In this document: positions 33,449 to 43,140 of the stretch, in pieces | Numbering within the stretch: the first letter of the stretch is position 1 | How the letters are laid out: each line of letters begins with the position of its first letter | Assembly: GCA_036426205.1 (NCBI GenBank) | Contig: CM071567.1 | Span: forward strand, 291,215,141 to 291,279,140 | DNA from: Ascaphus truei | Taxonomy: Eukaryota; Chordata; Amphibia; Anura; Ascaphidae | Reading direction: 5' to 3' | Length of the DNA: 64,000 bases | Translations under genes and position numbers: made by a program | The notes under the pieces: model-generated | What the model was told of the DNA's origin: nothing | The model's input: the letters and a program-made list of their open reading frames with translations, nothing else | Databases searched by the model: none

Positions 33449-33455
33449 AATGGAG

Positions 33456-34417
33456 TTGCCTCTAATATCCTGGCGGTATTGTATTTAACTCTAGAGGGGG
33501 GTGTCATCTCAAAAAAACAACGCGATTTCTTGATTAAAACTGACCCTATTGTGCCAGTACTATACATCCTTCCAAAAATCCATAAAGATTTGAGTAGACC
33601 TCCCGGTCACCCCATTGTGGCAGATTCTGATTTTATCTTCCAGCCGATTGCGTTATTCCTTGACAAATTACTTTGTCCTTTAATGGTAGAATCTAGATCC
33701 TATATACAGGACACTATGCACTTTCTGCGGCAGATTGATGCTATACCATGGCTTGAGAGTGACACTTTACTGGCAACACTTGATGTCAACAGTTTATATA
33801 CCTCAATACCACACAGTGAGGGTATTGGGGCAGTCAAACAGGCCCTTGACCTTGTGAACTTGTTTACCCCTAGGGAAAATATGTTTATTATTGATCTTCT
33901 TGGCATTATCCTCAGAGAAAACTTTTTTCTCTTTTAGGATACCTACCATATACAAAGTCAGGGTACGGCGATGGGATCGAATGTCACACCCACATACACA
34001 AACATCTTCATGAATTTGTTTGAACACCAGTTCATCTACTGTCATCCATTATTCGATATGTCAGTGGTATGTGGGTGCACTATATTGATGATATTTTCAT
34101 GGACGGGCACCCAGAGTGATCTCACTTCATTTATTGCTGACATCAACTCTATGCACCCTACTATTGGCTTCACCTCCATTGTGAGTAATCAAGTTGTCAA
34201 CTTTCTGGATACTACCATTAGACTTGTTGACCATAAACTTGAATCTGATTTATATACGAAGGACACTGATAGAAACAACTTGCTATGTTTTGATAGCTTT
34301 CATCCACCATGTTCTATTAAAGGTCTTCCCTATAGCCAGATTTTAAGGGCCAAACGGATTATTAGCAACCCCGCATGTGTCGCTCGTAGCCTTGATATCA
34401 TGCTAGATAAATTTAAA
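33456..34417 (+). pseudogene. Penelope-like copy A: reverse transcriptase core
   Basis: Contains the family signatures in order: VLYILPKIHKDLSRPPG (about 33550-33605), LDVNSLYTSIPHSEG (about 33781-33825), QGTAMGSNVTPTYTNIFM (about 33958-34015) and the catalytic YIDD at 34081-34092. It ends with NFLDTTIRL and LDIMLDKFK. A one- or two-base indel between about 34015 and 34081 puts YIDD in another frame, and a stop follows FFLF near 33937. LPKIHK and LYTSIPH are typical of Penelope-like enzymes and separate them from LINE and LTR enzymes. The coding frame continues after the nested insertion at 37062. Confidence 0.9.
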
Positions 34418-34495
34418 ACATACTGGACACCTAACAAGCTCCTATTGTACCCCCAAAATAACCACAACATTTATATAAGCATATGAGTGTCACAG

Positions 34496-34585
34496 NNNNN
34501 NNNNNNNNNNNNNNNNNNNNNNNNNNNNNNNNNNNNNNNNNNNNNNNNNNNNNNNNNNNNNNNNNNNNNNNNNNNNNNNNNNNNN
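34496..34585. other. Assembly gap (90 N)
   Basis: Unknown bases inside the left copy of the 600 bp repeat. Flanks match both sides of the unit at 11571-11740, so missing sequence is probably about 70-100 bp of that unit. Confidence 0.95.
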
Positions 34586-34830
34586 ACTCATACACGGTAC
34601 AGTGCCTAAATATATATGTATAAATATCTATTAAGTAAATGGTCTTTTAGTTTGACATTTTTGGCCAAAATTGTTGTAAGCCCATGAGCCAACTGCACGG
34701 CAGACCACATTTCAGGGGTCGCTAACGCTAATATAAATTCTTAGTAACCTGTGTAATAACAGGAAGAATGATTTATAATAAATCTGTCAATATTTGTTGC
34801 AAAGTTCTACAGTAAGTGTTTTATGTTATG
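34586..34830 (+). repeat. 600 bp repeat family, third locus
   Basis: acggtacagtgcctaaatat to gttgcaaagttcta parallels 11125-11345 closely. After 34812 the sequence switches to the reverse complement of the unit start (gttttatgttatgtctctgg). Confidence 0.8.
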
Positions 34831-35001
34831 TCTCTGGTTTTAAATCTATATGGCTATATACTGTACTAAACAACCTGGGTGTAAATAGCTATATACTGTA
34901 CTGGAGAGGACGGCTATATATACAGTATTTATAAACTAGACAACCGGTCTGTAAGCAGCTATATACTGGAGGACTTCTGTCTGTCTGTCTGTCCAATAAA
35001 G

Positions 35002-35805
35002 AATATCACTTGTGAGCACATTCACATGTCTTAGACAGGTCTGCACCCCCGCCTTTCACCCATTATCACCTCGCATTCAGCGCTCCCACTGCAGCAAGGG
35101 ATTCTGGGAAATGACATACAAATGAGCCCACAGTGTCACCTTTTGCCTGCAATCCATTTTTACACGGAACCCCTATAAGCTAATGCTCGCTGTTCGCCCC
35201 GCTTTTCCTATTCTCTCCCCTTAGGGGGATAGAGAGCCTGCTCTGTGCTGAGCCAGGGACCTGGTGTCAGGCCTTCCCTCCCGCAGGGGAGTGGAAGCAT
35301 CTACCCCTTACTCCACCAGGGAGTAGGGGAGATAAGGAGAGACCGCTGAGGCCTCAAGCTCCTGGGGTTGGTTCCAGGGTCCCAGATGTATGCTGTGTGC
35401 AATAAAGACCACCAGTTATATTTGACCCCTGCCTGAGGCTGCAGTCCTTCAGGGGGAGGGGAAGAGAGGTTTCCTGCAGGGACAGCACCTATAAGAGAAT
35501 AAGATCCGAAAACCTGTCCTGTTTATCCCCACTACCGTCGGCGGAAGCTCAGAATCCTGAGAGCCTAACAGGGGAGCAGCTCTAACCCCGGTAACCAGAA
35601 CCAAATCTCCCTTAAGGGAGGGGGCGGGGGGGGGGGGGATACATATGGTTTTGAAGCAAAAGGTGACACTGTGTGCTCATTTGCATGTCCTTTCCCAGAA
35701 TCCCTTGCTGCAGTGGGAGCACTGTATGCTGGGGGATAATGGTGAAAGGCGGGGGGTGCAGACCTGCCTAAGACGTGAATGTGCTCACAGTAATATTTCC
35801 ATTTG
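35002..35805. repeat. Fold-back repeat with 160 bp arms around an LTR-like core
   Basis: The left arm (gtgagcacattcacatgtcttagacaggtctgc ... aaggtgacac in complement) at about 35008-35165 is the reverse complement of 35648-35805. Words such as agcaagggattctgggaaatgacat are shared by both arms. Single arms recur at 46986-47090 and several times in 47899-48620. Confidence 0.75.
35200..35640 (+). repeat. LTR-like block with AATAAAG signal
   Basis: Contains ccagggacctgg, a caataaagaccacc polyadenylation-like signal near 35400, and ccccactaccgtcggcgga..ctcagaatcctgagagcc near 35530. A related end is at 40015-40110 and a related ccagggacctgg..aataaag order at 47405-47540. Probably solo-LTR remnants of one family. 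No target duplication identified. Confidence 0.45.
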
Positions 35806-35806
35806 C

Positions 35807-35839
<33 letters not shown>

Positions 35840-35944
35840 GTAATTAATATAGTAGACAAGCAGTCTGTAAATCCCTCTCTATATACTGGAGGACCACACG
35901 TGTGGCCTGTCTATGTACAGCTAGTTAGTGCTGTTATAAGAAGG

Positions 35945-36526
35945 GGTTTGTCTTTGGGGGAGGACAGAGAACGGCTTCCAAGAGTCCCCGTCTCTTCCGA
36001 TCAGCGTCACGCGGCCACAGTGCGGAAAATGCCCGTCCACGGGAAGCGTGTAACCCCCCTGCGTAAGAGAGACCTGCCACGCAAGAAACCCCTGATCCAA
36101 AGAGCTTGCAGTCTACGTGACCTCCAACAGCTGACCTATGTTGCTGTAGAGATACTCGGCACTGCTGTACAATGCGCCGTGACGCCATGTGGAGGGTTGG
36201 CTGCACGGCGAATGCTGCCTGCCGCGGGGCCACGCATCCGGACCACGTATACATTATATAGGCGCAAAGACTTTGTTGAAACGCCGGGTGAGACGCCAGC
36301 GCCAGGCGCGGCGTCCATGTTTGAGCCGCAGCTGCGCCACTTTCGGGGATCGTCTGCGCCGGCGGTCGGCGGCGAGATAACGGGGCTCACGGAGCCCCTT
36401 TTCCGACGCTGTTTTCCCTGGGAAAATCCGACCCGCCGTTCAGGAGATAGCAGCGTTTGGAATATTAAGCGCCCCCGGGAATTTAAAATGGACGCCAAAG
36501 CGTTTTTTTGTTTTTTTCGTTATTAA
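35945..36526 (+). other. GC- and CpG-rich block with an open frame
   Basis: Unusually CpG-rich for this window (gcgtcacgcggcc, aacgccgggtgagacgcc, cgccggcggtcggcggcg). A + strand frame stays open for about 190 codons and a - strand frame for about 120. Neither shows a recognised domain, and openness on both strands fits GC composition. It could be a CpG-island-like or LTR leader sequence. I do not call a gene. Confidence 0.35.
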
Positions 36527-36970
36527 AAGAGCGGGACATGTTTAGGAGTTAAACTTATGTGGGATTTTGTAGGGGATTCATTTTTTAGGTCGTTCATAGA
36601 CAAGGCAGAGCTTATTTGTTATTAATTTTTTCGGTAAAGGACCCCAAAAAAACTCACTCCAAGTGGCAGCTGAATAATAGTCAGTTTTTCCATATATTTA
36701 TATAAAAACCTTAATAAAACCCGTCCTTAATCCCACATTGATCTTTGTATATCACCGGGCAAATGCACAGACCCCCAAACTCTGCTTAGGGTCTCTTGCA
36801 GGACTCGCAGAACGGAGAGCCAACGGTAGGGAGTCAAAAAGGGTATCGTTATCCCAAAACCCCCGAGAGAAAATCCAAACCTGTCGCCTTACACAATGTA
36901 ATATTAACCTTTTAATTCCTCTTTATTTGTCATATGCCAGCAACACTTTGTTAAAGCAGAGCAATTAGAT

Positions 36971-36971
<1 letters not shown>
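36527..36971. other. Non-coding end of the composite insertion
   Basis: Includes aataaaacccg near 36714 that could serve as a polyadenylation signal for a + strand transcript of the GC-rich block. No other features seen. Confidence 0.35.

Positions 36972-37017
<46 letters not shown>
36972..37017. repeat. (TG)n microsatellite
   Basis: About 23 uninterrupted TG units at the right edge of the composite insertion. Confidence 0.95.
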
Positions 37018-37018
<1 letters not shown>

Positions 37019-37061
37019 ACTGGATGTGCACTGAGCTCTGTCTGTGTTTTATGTTCTGTCT

Positions 37062-37740
37062 CTAGATAAATTTAAATCAAGAAATTACCCTGCAGCTTTG
37101 CTTAAAAATGAACGAGATAGGGTGGAGACAATGGATAGAACTGTATTACTCAATCCATCATGTCACATTAATAAGGATAAGAGATTTTCTATTTCTTTTG
37201 TGTCCACAAAGTGGGCGTATAAAAAGTGTCATTCTCAAGCATTGGAGTTTGCTGAGTATGGACCCGACCTTGGCCCCAACTCTAGGTTTTATCCCTCTTT
37301 TCTCATACAAACGAGGTAAAAATTTGAGGGATAGACTGGTGAAGGCTGATATTGGTGGCACGAATCGTACACAAACCTTCCTTGGTACCACCAAAAAAGG
37401 GTTGTTTCCGGTGTTGTAGCTGTAGTCAGTGTGACAGTATGCAGGAGGGAGATAGATTTACGCATCCACTTACAGGCTCTGTTTATTACATCAAGGATTT
37501 CTACACATGTCTATCTAGGAATGGGATTTATCTTATCAAATGCCCGTGTGGGATGGGGTATGTGGGGCGACTACTCAGTGTGTCAAGGATAGGATCCGAC
37601 AACACAAAGCGGCGATCCGCAGGCAGGATCCTGATGCCCCAGTGGCTCATCATTTTACACAGGCAGGACACAACTCCAGTCAGCTCCGGTTTCAGATAAT
37701 AGATGGACATACAAGAGGTAGACGTGGTGGTAACACCTAG
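37062..37740 (+). pseudogene. Penelope-like copy A, plus strand: linker and GIY-YIG endonuclease
   Basis: Resumes at LDKFKSRNYPAALLKNERDRVETMDR, the continuation of the RT segment before the nested insertion. A cysteine-rich linker follows (CSCSQCDSMQEGDRFTHP, about 37420-37475), then the endonuclease with GIYLIKCPCGMGYVG at about 37523-37567. A short deletion after this motif shifts the frame; the rest (VKDRIRQHKAAIRRQDPD to DGHTRGRRGG) is readable in the next frame. It ends at a TAG at 37738-37740. Confidence 0.87.
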
Positions 37741-39264
37741 ATGCATTTGTTGTGCAAAGAGACACAGTGGATTCGGCGCTTGGGCACCATGACCCCAAAG
37801 GGCATCAATAAGGATTTCGATCTGAGCTGCTTCTTTTGAAGTTTCCTTTGCCCTCTACTAGGGGTCCCCTATATGTAGGTGTATTTGCCGTTCCACTATT
37901 GCCTGCAATTGACTCTATCTTTTTGGTCCACAGATCTCTGTCTCCTTTGGTTCCATGGCGTCCACCGTCGGAGCATGTTATCTCCCCTGTGTCCGTCATC
38001 TTGTGCTGTGATCTATCCTTGGCACCTTGGTCTCCTCCACCTCTGCCTCACCACACTACTGTGTATTCTAGTTGGGATGTTTTTTTTGGGCATTTGCCTT
38101 TATTTTGCCATCATCACATGTGTATTCTACCCCTTCGTTCAGTATCTCCCTATTGTGCAGTATGACTCTATGTTTCTGGGTCCATTGATGGGCTGCTTTA
38201 TTCTACAATCGTTACAGTTATATTTAATACCTGTGTTTACTTTCTCCCTTCTGTGCATTTTGTCTCTATGTTTCTGGGCCCCTCGTTGGGCTGCTGGTGC
38301 CCTGTGAAGTTCTCCTCTGTTGCTGTTATACATCCACCCTCCTCACTGCACCTGGAGTGTTTGCCTGATCGCATTTGCCACTGAACTAGACTGGCTCCGC
38401 GCCTTGGATCTGCCGGCTGGAACTTTGCTTGTGCGCATACTGTATGTGGGTTTCACTGCGCTGTTCCCTGCACCTGGGGGGAAATCTTATTCATGATTCC
38501 AGCCGGCTCCCAGTGACGTCATCGGGCTGCGCCGCTTTAAGGACCACAGGTACAGCTCCTCATGCAGTGCTGGTTTTTTTGCACACTGAGGAGTTTACTG
38601 TTCCAGCTTAATTTACCTTTGGACTGTTCCTGTGTATGCTGGTTACAAGTATGTTGGTTCTACCTGTCATATTGAGTGGTTCATTTATCTATTTATTTCT
38701 GTACCTGTTTCTGAGCATCTCTTTGTTCCTATAGATCTACTTCAGTGGGTCATTAACCATTTAGCACCATAATTTGCCAGTTATACTCCTTAGCCGTCAC
38801 TGTATTTACAGGAACTCCTGTATGAGATTTGTGCTTCCCAGTTTACCTGTATTTTGCCCGGAGAACCAGCAGTCGTTTTTTATATCTTTGGTATTCCACT
38901 GTTTGATTTACCTTTGAGATCTAGTGTCAGTGTGTCACTGTGTATTCCAGGGACCTAGTCACAGGGTGAGGGAAGTACCAGGTGACTTCGGTCTACCAGG
39001 GAACGGGCCAGAAGAAAGTGTCTGTACCACGAAACATTACGTTGCCCCCCTTGCCCTGCACTTTTTCTTCCCCGTGTTTTTCTCTTCCTCTCTTTCCCTC
39101 TCTTCCATTCCCCATCCCTGTCTTTGTCCCTGTCCCCCTATATACACGTTTTCCCTTGGTTGCTGTTTGACCTTATATGCATCATACATGTATAATTAAA
39201 TTTGATTTTTGGATGATCCTTTATTAGCTTATTTTTCCTTGTAGTGCTGGGAACATTAATGTCC
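37741..39264 (+). other. 3' region of the plus-strand Penelope-like copy
   Basis: Non-coding, mirrored at 31012-32500. Open frames here are pyrimidine-rich and occur in both copies without domain similarity. It carries the hammerhead-like motif at 39005-39046. Confidence 0.7.
39005..39046 (+). ncRNA. Hammerhead-ribozyme-like motif 4
   Basis: GGGC, CAGAAGA, an arm whose GTG and CAC pair (stem II), CGAAAC, ATTACG, TT, GCCC. GGGC and GCCC form stem I and GAAA is intact. Compared with motif 3, the stem II bases G-C at one position became T-A, which keeps pairing. The core CUGANGA has A in place of U. Confidence 0.5.
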
Positions 39265-39289
39265 AATTGATTGGTAGCAATTTTGTTCA

Positions 39290-39460
39290 GTTTACTTCTT
39301 TATTTGTGTTTTGTTTAAGATTCCTATGAATGCATTTGATCTTGCTAGTTTTTTTTTTAGGTTGACCATTGACTGGCATAGTGTTAAATCATGCCCATAT
39401 TATATATCATGCAAGCCTTGATAACAGTGCAGGCAGTGATAGGACCAATCATGGGTTTTC
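39290..39460. repeat. Continuation of the older repeat beyond the Penelope insertion
   Basis: gttgaccattgactggcatagtgttaaatcatgcccatattata resembles 9555-9600 and the attgattggcatag tandem units. This supports the view that the Penelope-like element entered an older copy of that family. Confidence 0.5.
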
Positions 39461-40125
39461 CCCAAAGAGGCAGCTCCTTTGAGTGACAAGGGAGGAGGTG
39501 GGACAAGGCCAGTGTGCTACCCAATCCTGGGTTCAGACCTTGTACCTTGTACATTGTACCATTTTACTGCGCTGCACCACCAAATTAAGGCAGTTGTCTC
39601 TACCATTGAGAAACAGGTATCACACAGGATTGACTGTGCATTGGCATCCCCTGTTCCTCTTTCCCTTGGGGGAGAGTGAGTGATTACCATTCCCCTGTCC
39701 CTGCTAGAGGGGCAGGGAAGAGTAAGGACTGTTTTGGTGCCCTTGGCATGGAGTGGAGGTCCAGGAACCATCCAGAAGTTGGAGACCTGTAGTGAACTGT
39801 ATTGGGCAGAAGCCTGCATGATACTGTGTATGCAGAGGATCAATAACCCGGATCAAGTTAGCTATTCCTCCTGCCAAGTGTGCAATATTTCTGGGGGGAG
39901 TGAAGTTTTGTTCTTCTGTGGGTGACTGCCTCCATGCATATGGAGCCTGCAGCAGATGGAGGCGCTGTGTACTCAGCGAAACAACGGTAATGTACCCCAG
40001 AAACCTTTCCAGACATCCCCACTACTACCGGCGGACCACTCAGCATCCTGTGAGCCAACAGGGAGCAAACGCCAGACACCTGGTAACAGGGGAATCTCCA
40101 AGAGGGTGAGGGAAACACTGTTACA
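39461..40125 (+). repeat. LTR-like remnant
   Basis: Shares its right end (ccccactactaccggcgga..ctcagcatcctgtgagccaacaggg) with the LTR-like block at 35525-35575. No internal coding region follows, so it may be a solo LTR. Confidence 0.4.
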
Positions 40126-40189
40126 TAAATATTAAGTAAAAAGAAATGAATATTAACAATATTAGCAAATTATAGAAAGTGAGTAAGAT

Positions 40190-40880
40190 CCCAGTCTATA
40201 TTCATCCCATAAGGCATTCTAGTCCTCAACGTGAAGATCCAGAAAGCCTCACGTTGATCCAAATTTTTAGTTCTATTACCACCCCTAGGTAGGGTTTGGA
40301 CAGATTCAATGCCCTAGAACCTAAAGTTCTCTATTCCACCTCTCGAGCAACCAGAAAAATGTTTTGGGACCGGATGATTAAGATTCCTTGTTGATAGCAG
40401 CCGAAGGTGCTCAAGCATCCTGATTTTAAGACACAAAGTTGTCCTACCCACGTATTGGTGTCCGCAACCACATGTAATTAAGTAAATAATAAAAGAGGAA
40501 TTACAATTAGTAAACGTGGTGATTTTATGGACCTCTCTGGTTACTGTGGAACTAAATGTATTGGAGGAGTTCATTCTAGTTCAAATTTTACAATTATTAC
40601 ACTTGAAAGACCCCTTAGGAAGGTTAGATCTGGTCTCAACCCCTGATGTAAAGAGACTAGGGGTCAAAGAATTGGCCACTGTTCTGGCTCTTCTAAAGAC
40701 AACATTAGGACCTGAGGAAACAAGAGGCTTAAGAATAATAATTCCCCTCTGTCCTCTTTGCTCCTTCCTACTCCAACCTCTTTATGGGGTGGTGGGAGTC
40801 GTTCCATGCATTTGTGTTCTTTTTGCTCTTTTAATTTTGTGAATATTAAATATTTAGTATATATTATCACCGCTGAGATT
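40190..40880 (-). pseudogene. Penelope-like element copy B: GIY-YIG endonuclease and C-terminus
   Basis: On the - strand: a cysteine motif GSFKCNNCK near 40600, STVTREVHKITTFTNCNSS, then the endonuclease FIIYLITCGCGHQYVGRTTLCLKI with RMLEHLR downstream. After one stop comes the family C-terminus: GIESVQTLPRGGNR, LDQREAFWIFTLRT, MPYGMN. The reverse transcriptase is missing, so the copy is truncated. It is divergent from copy A and so a separate subfamily. It has a readable order but at least two stops. Confidence 0.85.
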
Positions 40881-41509
40881 TTCAAGTTCAATTTGTAAGC
40901 CTTTCTAGCAAGATTCTGACAATTAAACAATTTCCTAAGCAAGTCATGTATCTAAAACACAGATCTACTCTACACAGCAACTAATTAGATATAGTAGGGT
41001 TATCATGGTAACCGTTACCTTTAAATGAGATGCCAAACTGCATCGACACCACCCCAGAAGATACGTTGGGTTGCTAAGTGGCGTGTAAAGTCACACACCA
41101 CGAGCAGCCTTGAGGCAGTGGCAGCAGAGTAGCTGGGAAGTTTGAAAAGAGCCCATGTCTGGGATCAGAGGATCAGAGATACAATACTTTTACTTATGCA
41201 TCAAATAAAAGTATCTCGTACAAGTCAGTTTTACTGTATAACGTGGAGCTCTCTAACTAGCTGTATTATCAGCACAGCTACCTCCTGTTTGATTAATTGC
41301 TGCTTCTAACTTAAACTGCCTAATATATACCTCACTTTATATTCTCTCTCTATACTGTATATCTTATCATTGGAGCTTATATATCAGTCCTCAAGGTATG
41401 TGATTTATACCACTTTATTCTACTATAAGTGCATTTTCTGTCTGATCAATTGACCTCAATGAATTTGATAAATGTTTCACACATGAGCACTGGAAACGTT
41501 CACATTAAG
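40881..41509. other. Non-coding stretch
   Basis: No gene or repeat boundary recognised. Sequence is AT-rich. Confidence 0.45.
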
Positions 41510-41830
41510 TATTATGTACTGAATGCATGTATATCTTTATTTATATAGTGTAATTAATGTACATGGCGCTTCACAGCAGTAATACACATGATAATCATAT
41601 AAATAACAAATAATACAAGGAATAAATATTGGGAAGAAGTGCTTCAGACATAAAAGTAACATTTGCGAAAAGGAATCCCTGCCCCGAAGAGCTTACAATG
41701 TAATTTTTAAGTATCAGGAACGTACAGAGACAGTAGGAAGGTGTTCTGGTAAGTGCATCTGCAAGGGACCAAGGTTGATGTATGTGGTGTATAGTATCAG
41801 CCACGGAGCTACTCTTATACTTTGTAAGAA
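41510..41830 (-). repeat. SINE-like repeat followed by a split repeat, part 1
   Basis: tttatttatatagtg..acatggcgcttcacag and cctgccccgaagagcttacaatgtaa resemble the reverse complement of SINE/LINE tails of the type AAGCTCTTCGGGGCAGGG..GGCGCTATATAAATAAA. The following block ttctggtaagtgcatctgcaagggacc (41743-41820) recurs at 42947-43020. Confidence 0.5.
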
Positions 41831-42574
41831 TTATCATGTACTATGTTTTCTTCAATCTGTGACAACCAATCATGCTATTTCTGAGCACCACTCTTAACCA
41901 TATACCTATTTTTAGCCTCATATATGTGCATGGAATTTCTTTATCCTAGTTCCATTTTATACTTCTGTATTGTTGCTATTTTGTATATTTGCCTCACGTG
42001 TTTGTAACTATGGCGATAGGGGATACGTGAGTTCACTTTTTTTCTCCTACTGCAGTTTGTCATTATTGTATACATTACAACACAATTCTGCAATAGTGTA
42101 ATGTTGGTTGGATTTGTCATGTCATTTGTATCTATAGTTGCAGTCTACCTTCACCATTCCAAATTGTAGTTTTCCCCATATTTTTCCTCCCTCTGTTTTC
42201 TCCCCATTCTCATTCACTTTTTATTAATTTTTACTATTTTCAATGTATTTATTTATTAATTGTTCACATTTATTTTCATGTTTATTAAAAACAATCACTT
42301 ACCCTTTTTTATCTATTTTGATAATGATTTTCATTATCATATTTAATTTTAATATATAATCCTTATAATGTTAGTAATATATGAATGAGATGACACTTCT
42401 TTACCAGTATATGTAGTTCACTATATTTTATTGTGATGCTCAAAATGGGACCTTTATATTTCTATGAGGAAAAAGAAGAAATTGTAAACCTTGTTCTTCT
42501 GATTATCTCTAATTGGCCCCTTCCTGTGCGGGGGGGGGGGGGGGAGGTGGTATATTAAGTCAGGCCCCGACCTC
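41831..42574. other. AT-rich insertion-like spacer
   Basis: Separates the two copies of the split repeat. It ends in a G run at 42530-42544 just before a hammerhead-like motif. No coding signal. Confidence 0.4.
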
Positions 42575-42628
42575 AATGTGATATCCTGATGAAGCACAAA
42601 GCCATACGAAATGGGTTGTGGTCACATT
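42575..42628 (+). ncRNA. Hammerhead-ribozyme-like motif 5, intact core word
   Basis: AATGTGA, ATATC, CTGATGA at 42586-42592 (perfect match to CUGANGA), an arm, CGAAA at 42607-42611, then TGGGTTGTGG and TCACATT, which is the exact complement of AATGTGA (stem I). Stem II pairing between the core halves is weak and stem III is eroded, so activity is doubtful. No Penelope coding sequence adjoins it. Confidence 0.5.
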
Positions 42629-42944
42629 ACACCACAGCTGTTCTTGTCAGTCGTCCCATTTAGCTCCTTCAGATATGTCATAGTCACCATGTTAGAGTTT
42701 CTATCGCTGATGTAACCAAGATGTGCTGGACGATTTGCACCTACAGCCCAAGATCTATTCCAGAGCTCAGGATGCGGAGTTGCTTAGCGTCACACTACCC
42801 TGGACGTATAGCCGGCACGTTCGAGTAACGAGCAGTGACATGCTCATCAGACATTACCCCATTGTAAGTGTCTACATACTTTTTATCATAGTCAATATAA
42901 TTTTATACTTCTCTCCAGTGCGCTTTGTGTTCTTTTTCCATAGT

Positions 42945-43140
42945 TCTGGTAAGTACGTCTGCAAGGGGCCTCGGTCAATGTATGAGGTGTATAGTATCAC
43001 CCACGGAGCTACTCATATGCTTCATTAAGGAGGGGTGTTTTAAGATGGTTCTTAAAGGTGGCTAGAGAGGGTTATAGCCAGAAATTGAGGGGCAGGGAAT
43101 TCCAGAGGTGTGGGGCAGTCAGCGAGTTTAAGGCGGGTTT
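42945..43140 (+). repeat. Split repeat, part 2
   Basis: ttctggtaagtacgtctgcaaggggcc repeats 41743 onward. It continues with ttcttaaaggtggctagagagg and gaattccagaggtgtggggcag, the consensus-like body of an interspersed repeat. Confidence 0.55.

Larger units (their letters stand above)
31012..33455 (-). mobile_element. Penelope-like element copy A: inverted 3' half
   Basis: Minus-strand partial copy holding the end of the reverse transcriptase, the linker, the GIY-YIG endonuclease, a 1.4 kb 3' region and a hammerhead-like motif. It mirrors 34190-34417 plus 37062-39264. The match stops at 33455, within the coding word for SNQAVNFLDTT, where the plus-strand copy begins. Head-to-head partial copies are known for Penelope-like elements. 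Confidence 0.85.
34418..37061. mobile_element. 2.6 kb composite insertion within the Penelope-like element
   Basis: The 15 bp word ctagataaatttaaa stands at 34403-34417 and again at 37062-37076. Removing 34418-37061 plus one copy restores the coding order seen in the minus-strand copy. Both edges belong to the 600 bp repeat family of 11065-11894: direct at the left (34418-34830) and inverted at the right (37018-37061). The interior has a fold-back repeat, an LTR-like block, a GC-rich block and a TG microsatellite. An assembly gap inside (34496-34585) limits certainty. Confidence 0.7.
33456..39264 (+). mobile_element. Penelope-like element copy A: plus-strand half with nested insertion
   Basis: Starts inside the reverse transcriptase coding region, continues to 34417, is interrupted at 34418-37061, and resumes at 37062 with linker, GIY-YIG endonuclease and 3' region. 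The end near 39264 matches the mirror end at 31012 (gctgggaacattaatgtcc). The next 13 bp match 30905-30917 with one difference and may be the target duplication. The element is 5' truncated and frame-damaged. Confidence 0.85.

Noticed and set aside
35645..36526. 293-codon plus-strand frame
   Set aside because: It crosses a fold-back repeat arm and a TA microsatellite before the CpG-rich block, and shows no domain. Recorded as a composition feature, not a gene.
37741..39199. Open frames in the Penelope 3' region (for example 37879-38307)
   Set aside because: They are hydrophobic and pyrimidine-rich, lie after the endonuclease stop, and show no similarity to Penelope proteins. The same is true of the mirror frames at 31768-32400.
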